Assembly (NCBI RefSeq): GCF_001894825.1
Contig: NZ_BCWY01000041.1
Span: 1-64,000, forward strand
Direction: 5' to 3'
Length of the DNA: 64,000 nt
From: Rhodococcus jostii NBRC 16295
GTDB lineage: Bacteria; Actinomycetota; Actinomycetes; Mycobacteriales; Mycobacteriaceae
Part shown: positions 17,556-25,108 of the stretch, in pieces
Numbering within the stretch: position 1 is the first letter of the stretch
Layout: each line of letters begins with the position of its first letter
Translations under genes and position numbers: made by a program
Notes under the pieces: model-generated
Databases searched by the model: none
Seen by the model: only the letters and a program-made list of their open reading frames with translations
What the model was told of the DNA's origin: nothing

Positions 17556-18839
17556 GTGACCGCAATCGAGAACCCTGACACCTCGACCGAGAAATTCGGC
17601 CGAGACCATTTCAACGACTTCGACCTGGACTCCCCAGAATTCAACGAGCACTACACCGAAGTTCTCGATGAGCTGGTGAGCAAGTGCCCGGTGGCACACA
17701 GCAATGTCGGGCGCGGCTATCACGTCCTTAGCCGTTACGCCGACGTGCGACGCGCGTCCCAGGACTGGGAGCACTTCAGCAGTGCGGAGGGATACCAGCC
17801 CAATCGGCCGAAGGATATGGCCCCGATCTACCCGGACGAATGCGACCCTCCCTATCAGACGCGGTGGCGCAGGGCTCTCGACTACCACCTCAGCCCCAGG
17901 GTCGTGCGATCCTATGAAGCGGCGGTGACGCAGCACGCGAACTTCCTGATCGATGAGTTCATCGCAGACGGCGAGTGTGACTTCATTGCAGGATTCGCCG
18001 CGGCTCTGCCCGGTCGAGCGTGGTTCAACAGCTTCCTGGGACGGCCGTTGGAGGACCTACCCCCACTCATGACAGCCATCGAGCATGCATTGGTAGGCCC
18101 GATCGAGGGTCGGGCAGACGGATGGGCCGAGCTCGTCGGCTATCTCGACGCCCATCTCAAGGAGCGCGAGAAGGAGCCACCACGGAACGACCTGACAGGC
18201 GCTGTATTGAAAGGCGTCGACCTGGACGATGGAGTGAACCCCGAACTGGGCCCCGGGTTCGAGTTCGAGCTCGGCGCCCCATGCCCGTGGGAACACAAGG
18301 TTGCGGCGCTGGCCAACCTGACCGCCGGTGGTCTCGGTACCGCCACCCTCCTGCTCGCCGGTATGGCGCACCACCTGGCGACCCATCCCGAGGATCGCGC
18401 ACGGCTCGCCGAGAACGAGGAATTGCACGACAAGGCCGTCGAGGAGTTCGTTCGGGCGTACGCGTCCGTGGTGGCAATGTCGCGGACCGTACGGGGGGAG
18501 GTCGAGATCGCCGGCCAGACATTCCAGGACGGCGACCGCGTCCTGCTGCTCTACCCCGCCGCATGCAGGGACCCGGAGATGTACGAGAACCCGACGAAGC
18601 TCGACATCGACCGCAATCTTCCGGTGAACGCGGCGTTCGGCTTCGGCCCGCACCGGTGCATCGGCTCGCACCTGGCCCGACTTCTCGCCAAGGTGACTCT
18701 GCGAGTCCTGCTGGACAGGCTCCCCGACTTTGCTCTCGCACCCGGCTGCGAGCCCACCTACCAGACGTCGGTAACCCGGGAGATCCAAGGGCTCCGACTG
18801 ATTTTCGAACCCGGCTCCCCGATTGGTGCAGACCTATGA
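17556..18839 (+). CDS. cytochrome P450 (P450-2)
   Basis: A 427-residue soluble P450 with a GTG start behind a GGAGG. Signatures: ExxR in VEEFVRAY, and the heme loop FGFGPHRCIGSHLARL with Cys near residue 368. The I-helix segment reads NLTAGGLGTATLL, so both the usual acid and the following Thr of AGx(D/E)T are replaced (Leu, Gly), with a Thr one residue later. This differs from P450-1, and the two are only distantly related, so they probably act on different intermediates. Its stop codon overlaps the start of a 64-residue ferredoxin gene (ATGA), a typical dedicated redox partner arrangement. Operator copy e lies upstream. Confidence 0.93.
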   Translation: MTAIENPDTSTEKFGRDHFNDFDLDSPEFNEHYTEVLDELVSKCPVAHSNVGRGYHVLSRYADVRRASQDWEHFSSAEGYQPNRPKDMAPIYPDECDPPYQTRWRRALDYHLSPRVVRSYEAAVTQHANFLIDEFIADGECDFIAGFAAALPGRAWFNSFLGRPLEDLPPLMTAIEHALVGPIEGRADGWAELVGYLDAHLKEREKEPPRNDLTGAVLKGVDLDDGVNPELGPGFEFELGAPCPWEHKVAALANLTAGGLGTATLLLAGMAHHLATHPEDRARLAENEELHDKAVEEFVRAYASVVAMSRTVRGEVEIAGQTFQDGDRVLLLYPAACRDPEMYENPTKLDIDRNLPVNAAFGFGPHRCIGSHLARLLAKVTLRVLLDRLPDFALAPGCEPTYQTSVTREIQGLRLIFEPGSPIGADL

Positions 18840-19030
18840 AATTCACGGTCAACGGTCTTTGTACGGGACACGCGCGTTGCTTCGAACTTGCCGACGATGT
18901 CTACGAACTAGATGACAACGGATACAACGTCGATATCAACAGAACGGTCGATGTCGCGCCGGGGCAGGAGGCGTCGGCCGTTCTGGGGGCGCACAGTTGC
19001 CCGGAACGCGCTATCGAGATCGAGGAGTGA
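18836..19030 (+). CDS. P450-associated single-cluster (3Fe-4S) ferredoxin
   Basis: A 64-residue ferredoxin starting MKFTVNGLCTGHARC. Cysteines at residues 9 and 15 and the SCPERAI motif near the end give the C-x5-C...CP pattern of 3Fe-4S ferredoxins that reduce actinobacterial P450s; the middle Cys of a 4Fe-4S pattern is absent (His or Ala there). The ATG overlaps the P450-2 stop by 4 bp, so translation is coupled. A strong hairpin terminator begins 5 bp after its stop. Electrons would come from a reductase such as the one at 43.4 kb or FprB. Confidence 0.9.
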   Translation: MKFTVNGLCTGHARCFELADDVYELDDNGYNVDINRTVDVAPGQEASAVLGAHSCPERAIEIEE

Positions 19031-19035
19031 CAGCC

Positions 19036-19071
19036 GCCGCCCCGCTCGGTGAGCAGGCCGAGCGGGGCGGC
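19036..19071 (+). terminator. hairpin terminator after P450-2/ferredoxin
   Basis: Perfect 14-bp GC-rich stem (arms 19036-19049 and 19058-19071) with an 8-base loop, directly after the ferredoxin stop. There is no long T-tract, as is common in actinobacteria. Confidence 0.8.
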
Positions 19072-19169
19072 TATCGCCTGGCTTGCTGAATACCAATGCT
19101 TTACGAGATTCACGACAATCCACTACTACTTGCCGGCGTGTCCGCACGCCGACATCGGAGGTAAGGTCA

Positions 19170-20012
19170 ATGCCAGCGGTACTCCGCGGACTCGAGGGTA
19201 AAAACGTCCTGATCACCGGCGCTGCCAAGGGTGTGGGCTTCAGCAATGCCCTGGCATTCGCTGAGGCCGGTGCCGACATCGCCGCGATCGACATCGCGGC
19301 ACCGATCGCCGACATCTATCCACTAGCCACCAAGCAGATGCTCGACGACACGGTCGTGGCGATAAACGAGAAGGGTCGCCGCTGCATTCCATTGCCGTGC
19401 GACATTCGCGACGAAGGCCAGGTCGAGGCGGCGGTGAGCCAGGCGCTGGACTTCTTTGACGGGCGCATCGACATTCTGGTAAACAACGCCGGGGTTGCCG
19501 CCTTGGACAGCATCCAAGATATGCGTGGTCATGTCCTCGATGCCGTGTTCGACACGATCGTCAAGGGCCACATGTACGTGGCCAAGTATGTCGTACCCAC
19601 CATGATCGGCCGCAAAGCCGGGAAGATCGTCAACATCTCGTCCGGTGTCACCGGCGCAGGGTTGGCGATGGTCTCGCACTATGTCGCGGCCAAGCATGCG
19701 ATCAACGGATTGACCTCGGCGTGGGCGTTCGAGCTTTCCGAGTTCGGCATCAATGTGAACGGGGTTGGTCCTGCCACGATCAGGCCCGGCGACGGTCAAG
19801 GCTCGGGAATGGTTGTGGGGCTCGCGAACGAGCTCGGGATGAGCCTCGAGGATGCCTTTGAGATGTTCTCCGACAAGGGAAACATGCCAGGCGAGAAGTG
19901 GCGCACCGACACCGGGCACGTCACCGATGCCGTGTTGTTCCTGGCCTCGGACAACGCCGATCAGATCACCGGCCACGTGCTCTACGTCGACGGTGGGCAG
20001 GCGGCCAAGTGA
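19170..20012 (+). CDS. mycofactocin-type SDR oxidoreductase, copy 1
   Basis: A 280-residue SDR with the long insertion after the second strand that marks the mycofactocin-coupled group (AIDIAAPIADIYPLATKQ, DDTVVAINEKGRRC). The cofactor loop is ITGAAKGVGFSNA (about residues 16-28), and the catalytic Ser/Tyr/Lys lie in NISSGVTGAG and SHYVAAKHAINGL. The ATG at 19170 follows GGAGG with 8 bases of spacing; the longer upstream frame is unlikely. Such enzymes keep NAD(H) tightly bound and pass electrons to mycofactocin while oxidising alcohols. A role in oxidising a P450-made alcohol fits the context. It diverges more from the group consensus than its neighbour. Confidence 0.82.
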   Translation: MPAVLRGLEGKNVLITGAAKGVGFSNALAFAEAGADIAAIDIAAPIADIYPLATKQMLDDTVVAINEKGRRCIPLPCDIRDEGQVEAAVSQALDFFDGRIDILVNNAGVAALDSIQDMRGHVLDAVFDTIVKGHMYVAKYVVPTMIGRKAGKIVNISSGVTGAGLAMVSHYVAAKHAINGLTSAWAFELSEFGINVNGVGPATIRPGDGQGSGMVVGLANELGMSLEDAFEMFSDKGNMPGEKWRTDTGHVTDAVLFLASDNADQITGHVLYVDGGQAAK

Positions 20013-20058
20013 GGACCGGATCATGAGGGAAGGGAACAGAGCTCACGAGGAGGATCGC

Positions 20059-20883
20059 ATGACCGGGACGCTGGACGGCAAGGTCGCTCTGATCACCGGT
20101 GCGGGACGGGGCCAGGGAAGGTCGCATGCTCTCCGTTTGGCAGAGGAAGGCGCCGACATCATCGCCATCGATATCTGTAAGCCGATCGACTCGGTTCCCT
20201 ACCCAATGGCATCGTCGGAGGACCTCGATCAGACCATTCGGCTGGTCGAGAAACTGGGCCGACGAATCGTCGCCCGGCAAGCGGACGTACGCGACTTCGA
20301 GGCCTTGACGGCTGCGGTGCAGGCGGGCGTCACGGAGCTTGGTCACCTCGACATCGTATGTGCCAATGCGGGTATCGTGATTCAGAAAGCCGACATAACG
20401 GGGCGAGACATCCCCGCCGAACGCTGGCGCGACGTCATCGATATCAACCTGACCGGGGTTTGGCACACCCTCAAGGCAGCCCTCCCACCGATGATCGATC
20501 AGGGCACCGGCGGTGCCATCGTGATCACATCGTCGACCGCCGGCCTCAAAGGAATGCCCCATATCGCCGACTACTCGGCAACAAAGCACGGCGTCGTCGG
20601 CCTGATGAAAACGTTCGCCCAAGAGTTGGCTCCGCATCGAATCCGCGTCAATACCGTGCACCCCACCGGTGTGCGAACCCCGATGGTGGAGAACTCGATG
20701 ACGAGATCGTTCATGGCACAGATCTCTGACCGTTCGGACAAGATCGGCCTGGAGAACCTGCTTCCCGTCGACATGGTGGAACCGGTTGACGTGAGCAACG
20801 CGGTCCTCTGGTTGGTGTCGGAGGCAGGACGCTACGTGACTGGCGCGTCGATTCCCATCGACGCCGGATTCACCACTAGATGA
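20059..20883 (+). CDS. mycofactocin-coupled SDR oxidoreductase, copy 2
   Basis: A 274-residue SDR that closely fits the mycofactocin-coupled family: TGAGRGQGRSHALRLAEEGA, DIIAIDICKPIDSVPYPMAS, then ARQADVRDFEALTAAVQAGV, and the catalytic SSTAGLKGMPHIADYSATKHG. An AGGAGG at 20048-20053 fixes the ATG at 20059. It follows copy 1 after 46 bp, so they form one unit. Members oxidise alcohols with a buried NAD that is recycled by mycofactocin; the mycofactocin synthesis genes are not in this window. The stop codon is part of a strong terminator hairpin. Confidence 0.9.
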   Translation: MTGTLDGKVALITGAGRGQGRSHALRLAEEGADIIAIDICKPIDSVPYPMASSEDLDQTIRLVEKLGRRIVARQADVRDFEALTAAVQAGVTELGHLDIVCANAGIVIQKADITGRDIPAERWRDVIDINLTGVWHTLKAALPPMIDQGTGGAIVITSSTAGLKGMPHIADYSATKHGVVGLMKTFAQELAPHRIRVNTVHPTGVRTPMVENSMTRSFMAQISDRSDKIGLENLLPVDMVEPVDVSNAVLWLVSEAGRYVTGASIPIDAGFTTR

Positions 20884-20919
20884 TTCGGCGACCACGCTCC
20901 GTCTGTGGTCGCCGAATCA
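20881..20919. terminator. strong hairpin between convergent SDR and acyl-CoA dehydrogenase genes
   Basis: Perfect 15-bp stem (20881-20895 with 20905-20919) around a 9-base loop; the left arm begins with the SDR stop codon. It can serve both converging genes. Confidence 0.82.
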
Positions 20920-20941
20920 TGCCAACCCGTTCGCACGTGAC

Positions 20942-20964
20942 CTCGTCGCCGACGCGGCGACGAG
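20942..20964. terminator. second hairpin in the same convergent gap
   Basis: Perfect 9-bp stem CTCGTCGCC/GGCGACGAG with a 5-base loop, between the first hairpin and the stop of the acyl-CoA dehydrogenase gene. Confidence 0.6.
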
Positions 20965-20994
20965 ACTCTGCGTCGGCGATTCGGATCGGAACTG

Positions 20995-22209
20995 TCACAC
21001 CCGGGTTTTTCCGATCTCCCTCTTGGCGAGGGAGTTGATGTGCACCTCGTCGGGTCCATCCGCCAGACGGAGGGTGCGTAGCGCCGAATGAAACTCGGCT
21101 AAGGGCGTATCCTGTGAGACGCCCGCACCACCGAAGATCTGGATTGCGTCGTCGAGGATCTGTTGGACGGTAGCGGGCACCGAGATCTTGATTGCCTGGA
21201 TTTCGGTGTGTGCTCCCTGATTACCAACTGTGTCCATCAGCCAGGCCGTCTTGAGTGTCAGGAGCCGATTCTGTTCGATTGCGATCCGGGCTCTGGCGAT
21301 CTTCTCGCGCACGACGCCCTGGTCGGACAGTGGACGGCCGAACGCCGTCCGGCTGGTGGCCCGCCTTACCATGAGTTCCAGCGCTCGCTCGGCCACGCCC
21401 AGCGACCGCATGCAGTGGTGGATGCGACCGGGACCGAGACGAGCTTGGGCGATCGCAAACCCCTCGCCCTCACCTTTGATGAGGTTTTCCGCCGGCACCC
21501 GCACGTTGTCGAACACCACCTCCGCGTGGCCACCGTGGTCGCGGTCCTCGTAGCCGAAGACCGTCAGTGCCCGCAGCACAGTCACACCTGGGGTGTCACG
21601 CGGGACCAGGATCATCGATTGCTGGCGGTGCCGATCGGCGCTGGGATCGGACTTCCCCATCACGATGAAGATCTCGGAATTCGGGTTCATCGCACCCGTG
21701 GACCACCACTTGCGGCCGTTGATGACGTATTCGTCGCCGACGCGGGTGATCTCGGTTTCGATATTGGCGGCATCCGAGGATGCGACTGCGGGTTCGGTCA
21801 TGCAGAAGGTCGATCGGATCTGGCCGTGCAGCAGCGGCTCCAACCAACGGGACTTCTGTTGTGGAGTACCGAACTCGTTGAGTACTTCCATGTTTCCGGT
21901 GTCGGGAGCCTGGCAGTTGAATGCGACCGGGGCGAGTCTGTGGCTGCGACCCATTAGCTCGGCCAATGGTGCATATTGCAGATTGGTCAGTCCAGCACCC
22001 CGGTCGCCCGGCAGGAACAGATTCCATAGACCTTGCTCGCGCGCGAGCCTGCGTAGATCGCCGATGATCGGCGGAACCGACCAGTCCTCGGGATTCCGTG
22101 CTGTGAGCTGTTTCTCGAGGACCTCCTCGGCCGGAAACACATGCTCATCGAGAAATGCCTGCAGGCGCGCCATGAGAGAGACGGTGGTGCTGTCGAATTC
22201 GAAGTCCAT
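20995..22209 (-). CDS. acyl-CoA dehydrogenase (ACAD10/11-like)
   Basis: A 404-residue flavin-dependent acyl-CoA dehydrogenase introducing an alpha,beta double bond into an acyl-CoA. Motifs: FCMTEPAVASSDAANIETEI (FAD/substrate site), RTAFGRPLSDQGVVREKIA, and C-terminal QIFGGAGVSQDTPLAEFHS with LRLADGPDEVH, typical of the ACAD10/11-type branch. The frame runs back to 22425 without a stop, but only through TTG/GTG starts. The ATG at 22209 (MDFEFDSTTV) gives the family-normal length and has AAGGAC upstream. It lies in a minus-strand unit after an SDR and a REDY-like gene, under the palindromic operator at 23669-23700. Confidence 0.9.
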   Translation of the reverse strand: MDFEFDSTTVSLMARLQAFLDEHVFPAEEVLEKQLTARNPEDWSVPPIIGDLRRLAREQGLWNLFLPGDRGAGLTNLQYAPLAELMGRSHRLAPVAFNCQAPDTGNMEVLNEFGTPQQKSRWLEPLLHGQIRSTFCMTEPAVASSDAANIETEITRVGDEYVINGRKWWSTGAMNPNSEIFIVMGKSDPSADRHRQQSMILVPRDTPGVTVLRALTVFGYEDRDHGGHAEVVFDNVRVPAENLIKGEGEGFAIAQARLGPGRIHHCMRSLGVAERALELMVRRATSRTAFGRPLSDQGVVREKIARARIAIEQNRLLTLKTAWLMDTVGNQGAHTEIQAIKISVPATVQQILDDAIQIFGGAGVSQDTPLAEFHSALRTLRLADGPDEVHINSLAKREIGKTRV

Positions 22210-22448
22210 CGGAGTCCTTTGCGGTCCGTCGATCAGGGCGGTGGAAGGTACATGCAGCGGTAGGCGTCCCGGATCGTCAAGATGCATTGGGGAATTCGCG
22301 GTACCGTACGAGACACGTTCGTCGAACTCCGGAGTATCGATCCGTGGCAGCTGCCGCAGGGTCGCAGGGCCGCGCGCCATGGTGGAGTGGACATATCGCT
22401 GATAGACCGGGATCAAGTCCACCAAAGGTCGCGGCCCATCGTCAGCCG

Positions 22449-22808
22449 CTAGTCCGGCGCCGCGACCTCTTCCAGCTTAACAATCTGATAGTTCTTGCCC
22501 AAATACTGTTCGTCAGTGCCGAATTCAGCCCACTGCTCTTCCCATTTGACAATGAAGTCCTTGATCTTCTGATTGTCTTCGAACATCTTGAAGGGTTCAT
22601 CGCCCTCTACGACAATGAAATCGATGTACTTGAATCCGACCGATCCTAAGTTCTCCTCAACGACCTTCCAATTGGAATATCGGACTACGCCTGGGATGCT
22701 GTTGTAAAACGGCGTATCGACTTCGCGACAGAACTCGTCGTACTCCTCCTCGGTCCTGTCCTTCGAGATGTTATACGTAGCAAGTAGCATGAGACGTTTC
22801 GCAGTCAT
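22449..22808 (-). CDS. REDY/HapK-like small protein, copy 2
   Basis: A 119-residue paralogue of the 6290-6658 protein: shared blocks include REVDTPFYNSIPGVVRYSNW, then GSVGFKYIDFIVVEGD and a KWEEQWAEFG helix. The ATG at 22808 follows GGGAAGG with suitable spacing; the 10-residue upstream extension is unlikely. It lies between an SDR gene (upstream, same strand) and an acyl-CoA dehydrogenase gene, so it is embedded in the pathway operon. As for copy 1, REDY-like is a fold-level assignment and the activity is unknown. Its retention beside an SDR in both places suggests that the two proteins act in sequence or as a pair. Confidence 0.6.
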   Translation of the reverse strand: MTAKRLMLLATYNISKDRTEEEYDEFCREVDTPFYNSIPGVVRYSNWKVVEENLGSVGFKYIDFIVVEGDEPFKMFEDNQKIKDFIVKWEEQWAEFGTDEQYLGKNYQIVKLEEVAAPD

Positions 22809-22903
22809 CGCTGCCTTCCCGCAGGATATCCCTGCCAATAGTGGGGTTTTAGGGCGGCTGCCCTCAGCGGCCTGTCGACCGCGTTGCTGATCGGATCGTG
22901 CGG

Positions 22904-23638
22904 TTATCTGTAACCGCCGTCGAGTTTGAGGATCGATCCGGTGCAGAAGGATGAGGCATCCGTGGCGAAGTAGAGGGCTGCACCGATGATTTCATCGGGG
23001 TTGCCGGGCCGTCCTAGTGCACTGCTCGTCGTGAAATGGGCGCGCATATCCGGTGTCCACGCCTCGGCAATATCGGTGAGAAAGGGTCCACACTGGATCG
23101 TGTTCACCCGGACCGTCGGACCGAATGCCTGTGCAAGTCCGGCGGTGAGCGTGTTGAGGCCGGCTTTGGCCGCTGCATAGGGGAGTGCCTGTGGATCGGG
23201 GAGGCTTGCCTCGACCGAACTGATGTTGATGACAGATCCGCCGTCTGCCGCTGCCATCCGTGATCCGATCGCTGACGCCAGTCGGAAAGGGCCCTTCAGG
23301 TTGACGCCGATCACCTTGTCGAATAGAGATTCGCTGACTTGGTCGAGACTGGGGTATAGGGGTGAGAGACCAGCATTGTTTACCAACACATCAACGCGGC
23401 CGAACTCGGCGTATGCCGATTGGACCAGTGCATCGCATTGCGCCCAGTCGCTCACGTTGCATGCCACGGGGAGTGCTTTCCGGTCGTACCGCTCACGCAC
23501 TGTTGCGGCCAACTTCTCGCAGTTGTCGATCTTGCGGCTCGCAATGATCACATCGGCGCCCTCCGACGCGAAGGCCTCGATCATGGCCTTGCCCATTCCG
23601 CGACTGCCTCCGGTAACCAACGCCACCTTGCCGCGCAT
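22904..23638 (-). CDS. SDR family oxidoreductase
   Basis: A 244-residue classical SDR with all hallmarks: VTGGSRGMGKAM (cofactor loop), NNAGLSPLYP, INISSVEASLPDPQALPYAAAKAGLN (Ser, Tyr, Lys), and C-terminal FCTGSILKLDGG. The frame extends to 23686, but that part lies inside the operator. Starts at 23638 (ATG) or 23644 (GTG, with AGGGAG upstream) are plausible. It is probably an NAD(P)-dependent alcohol or 3-hydroxyacyl dehydrogenase. It is the first gene of a unit with the REDY-like and acyl-CoA dehydrogenase genes. Confidence 0.88.
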   Translation of the reverse strand: MRGKVALVTGGSRGMGKAMIEAFASEGADVIIASRKIDNCEKLAATVRERYDRKALPVACNVSDWAQCDALVQSAYAEFGRVDVLVNNAGLSPLYPSLDQVSESLFDKVIGVNLKGPFRLASAIGSRMAAADGGSVINISSVEASLPDPQALPYAAAKAGLNTLTAGLAQAFGPTVRVNTIQCGPFLTDIAEAWTPDMRAHFTTSSALGRPGNPDEIIGAALYFATDASSFCTGSILKLDGGYR

Positions 23639-23668
23639 TCTCACGTCGGTCGTCTCCCTCGAATCTCT

Positions 23669-23700
23669 GGCTACACTAACGATCAACCGTTAGTGTAGCC
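23669..23700. promoter_or_regulatory. operator copy f: perfect palindrome, 13-bp arms
   Basis: GGCTACACTAACG (23669-23681), a 6-base centre ATCAAC, then CGTTAGTGTAGCC (23688-23700), exact reverse complements. The core CTAACG-N6-CGTTAG is the consensus of the window-wide N6 class. It is placed just upstream of the SDR start, where a repressor would block transcription. Confidence 0.85.
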
Positions 23701-23779
23701 AATGGCGATAAAGTGTCAACCGCATCCCCGTCGAAACTGGCGTGTGCAAGTCCGAGGAAGAGGGGCGTCCGCACGAAAA

Positions 23780-24958
23780 TCACCCACGGGATGTACTTGC
23801 CGGAACGAGTACCACCGCCACGGCAGGAAAGACCGCCGCGACGCAGAACGCTGCGGCGTAGCCGCCGCCGCTGACGATGACAAGGCCCAGAACAGGCGGT
23901 GTAGTCGCGGACGTCAGGGTCTGGATTGTGTTCTGCACTCCCATGGCTCGGCCGGACCATGCCTTGCCGGCCAGTTCCGCGGCAGCGGTGAAGCCAAGTC
24001 CGTTGGGGCTCACGGTGATCACTGCCGCAAGCGTGAGCCCGACGACCACCAACCACGGCCAACTCGCATCACCCAACGCCACCAGAAGCATCACCGCCGC
24101 ACTGGCGCAGGCGATCTGACGAATCGGGCGGAAGCGGCTACCCACCCGATCCGACCAGTAACCAGCGCCGACCCTGCCCAACGCGCCGAACACCTGCACG
24201 CCGGCGAGGAACCAACCAGCGCGCACCGCATCCCAGTGCTGGACTGTCACCAGATATACGGGTGCAAACGCAGACACCGCGAACTGCGGGACCACCAACA
24301 GTGCGCTCGCTCCGTGTAGCCGCCAGAGGGTCGAACCACGATAGGGCGAAACGGCCGGGGTAGTATCCGTGTCGCCCGCGTTCTCTCTCGGCGGATCGAT
24401 GACGAGCACGGCGACCATTCCTGCGACCACGAGTGCGAGGCCCGCTGGAAACCATAACGCAGCCCGTAGGCCCCACTCATCGGCAATCGGCGGCAGGGTA
24501 AGCCCCGCAAGCCCCATACCGAGCGGCTGGGCGGTCTGCCGAACACCCATGGCAAACCCCCGCTCGGTCGCGTCGAACCAACCCATCACTACTCGACCGC
24601 TGGCTGCATTGACCGAACTTGCGCACGCTCCCGCAAGCAGAAACAGGACAAACTGTGCCGCCAGGTCACGGGTCGCGAACGCGGCGAATCCAATCACCAC
24701 GCCCGAACTGCCAAGGCCGAGCGCCATGATCAGCCGCTCACCGAAGGCGTCGGCCGCAGCGCCCCACAGAATCAGTGTCGCTACGAACCCGACGCTCGGC
24801 GCTGCCACGATCATTCCTGCCTGCGTAAGCGAAAGCCCCTCGGAAGCAAGTAAAGTTGGGACCAGAAACGGGATCCCGAAGGCAAAGACGCAGTTGGCGG
24901 CTTGAGCGAGAAGCCCGAGAATGAGAATCAACCACCGTCGCGGAGGCTTAACCGGCAT
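23780..24958 (-). CDS. MFS transporter
   Basis: A 392-residue major facilitator protein with about 12 hydrophobic segments, probably importing the substrate or exporting an intermediate across the cytoplasmic membrane. Features: GLSLTQAGMIVAAPSVGFVA (early helices), GWFDATERGFAMGVRQTAQPLG between helices 4 and 5 (typical of CynX/NarK-like MFS), and a C-terminal GYAAAFCVAAVFPAVAVVLV helix. I use the ATG at 24958, which has GGGAG in front; a GTG four codons earlier is possible. It is divergent from the acyl-CoA dehydrogenase at 25109, with operator copy g between. Substrate unknown. Confidence 0.85.
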   Translation of the reverse strand: MPVKPPRRWLILILGLLAQAANCVFAFGIPFLVPTLLASEGLSLTQAGMIVAAPSVGFVATLILWGAAADAFGERLIMALGLGSSGVVIGFAAFATRDLAAQFVLFLLAGACASSVNAASGRVVMGWFDATERGFAMGVRQTAQPLGMGLAGLTLPPIADEWGLRAALWFPAGLALVVAGMVAVLVIDPPRENAGDTDTTPAVSPYRGSTLWRLHGASALLVVPQFAVSAFAPVYLVTVQHWDAVRAGWFLAGVQVFGALGRVGAGYWSDRVGSRFRPIRQIACASAAVMLLVALGDASWPWLVVVGLTLAAVITVSPNGLGFTAAAELAGKAWSGRAMGVQNTIQTLTSATTPPVLGLVIVSGGGYAAAFCVAAVFPAVAVVLVPASTSRG

Positions 24959-24984
24959 TCCCGCTCCCACCCGTCATCGTGATA

Positions 24985-25002
24985 CTAACGAGTGTACGTA
25001 AG
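24985..25002. promoter_or_regulatory. operator copy g (CTAACG-AGTGTA-CGTAAG)
   Basis: N6-class inverted repeat with one arm mismatch, between the divergent MFS and acyl-CoA dehydrogenase genes. Confidence 0.6.
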
Positions 25003-25055
25003 CGTTACACAATCAACAACCACGGCGATCGGGTGGTGGATCCCGCGCAGCTGCG

Positions 25056-25081
25056 CCGTCACCGTCACCGTCACCGTCACC
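25056..25081 (+). repeat. hexamer tandem repeat (CCGTCA, four copies)
   Basis: Four exact CCGTCA units plus a partial fifth in the leader of the acyl-CoA dehydrogenase gene. It is short, and may just be slippage. Confidence 0.7.
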
Positions 25082-25108
25082 AGAGACTACGAAATGCGAG
25101 GAATCAGA

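Noticed and set aside
25056-25081. Possible CRISPR or iteron array
   Set aside because: Four 6-bp units without spacers in a gene leader; too short for either. No CRISPR-like array was seen elsewhere.
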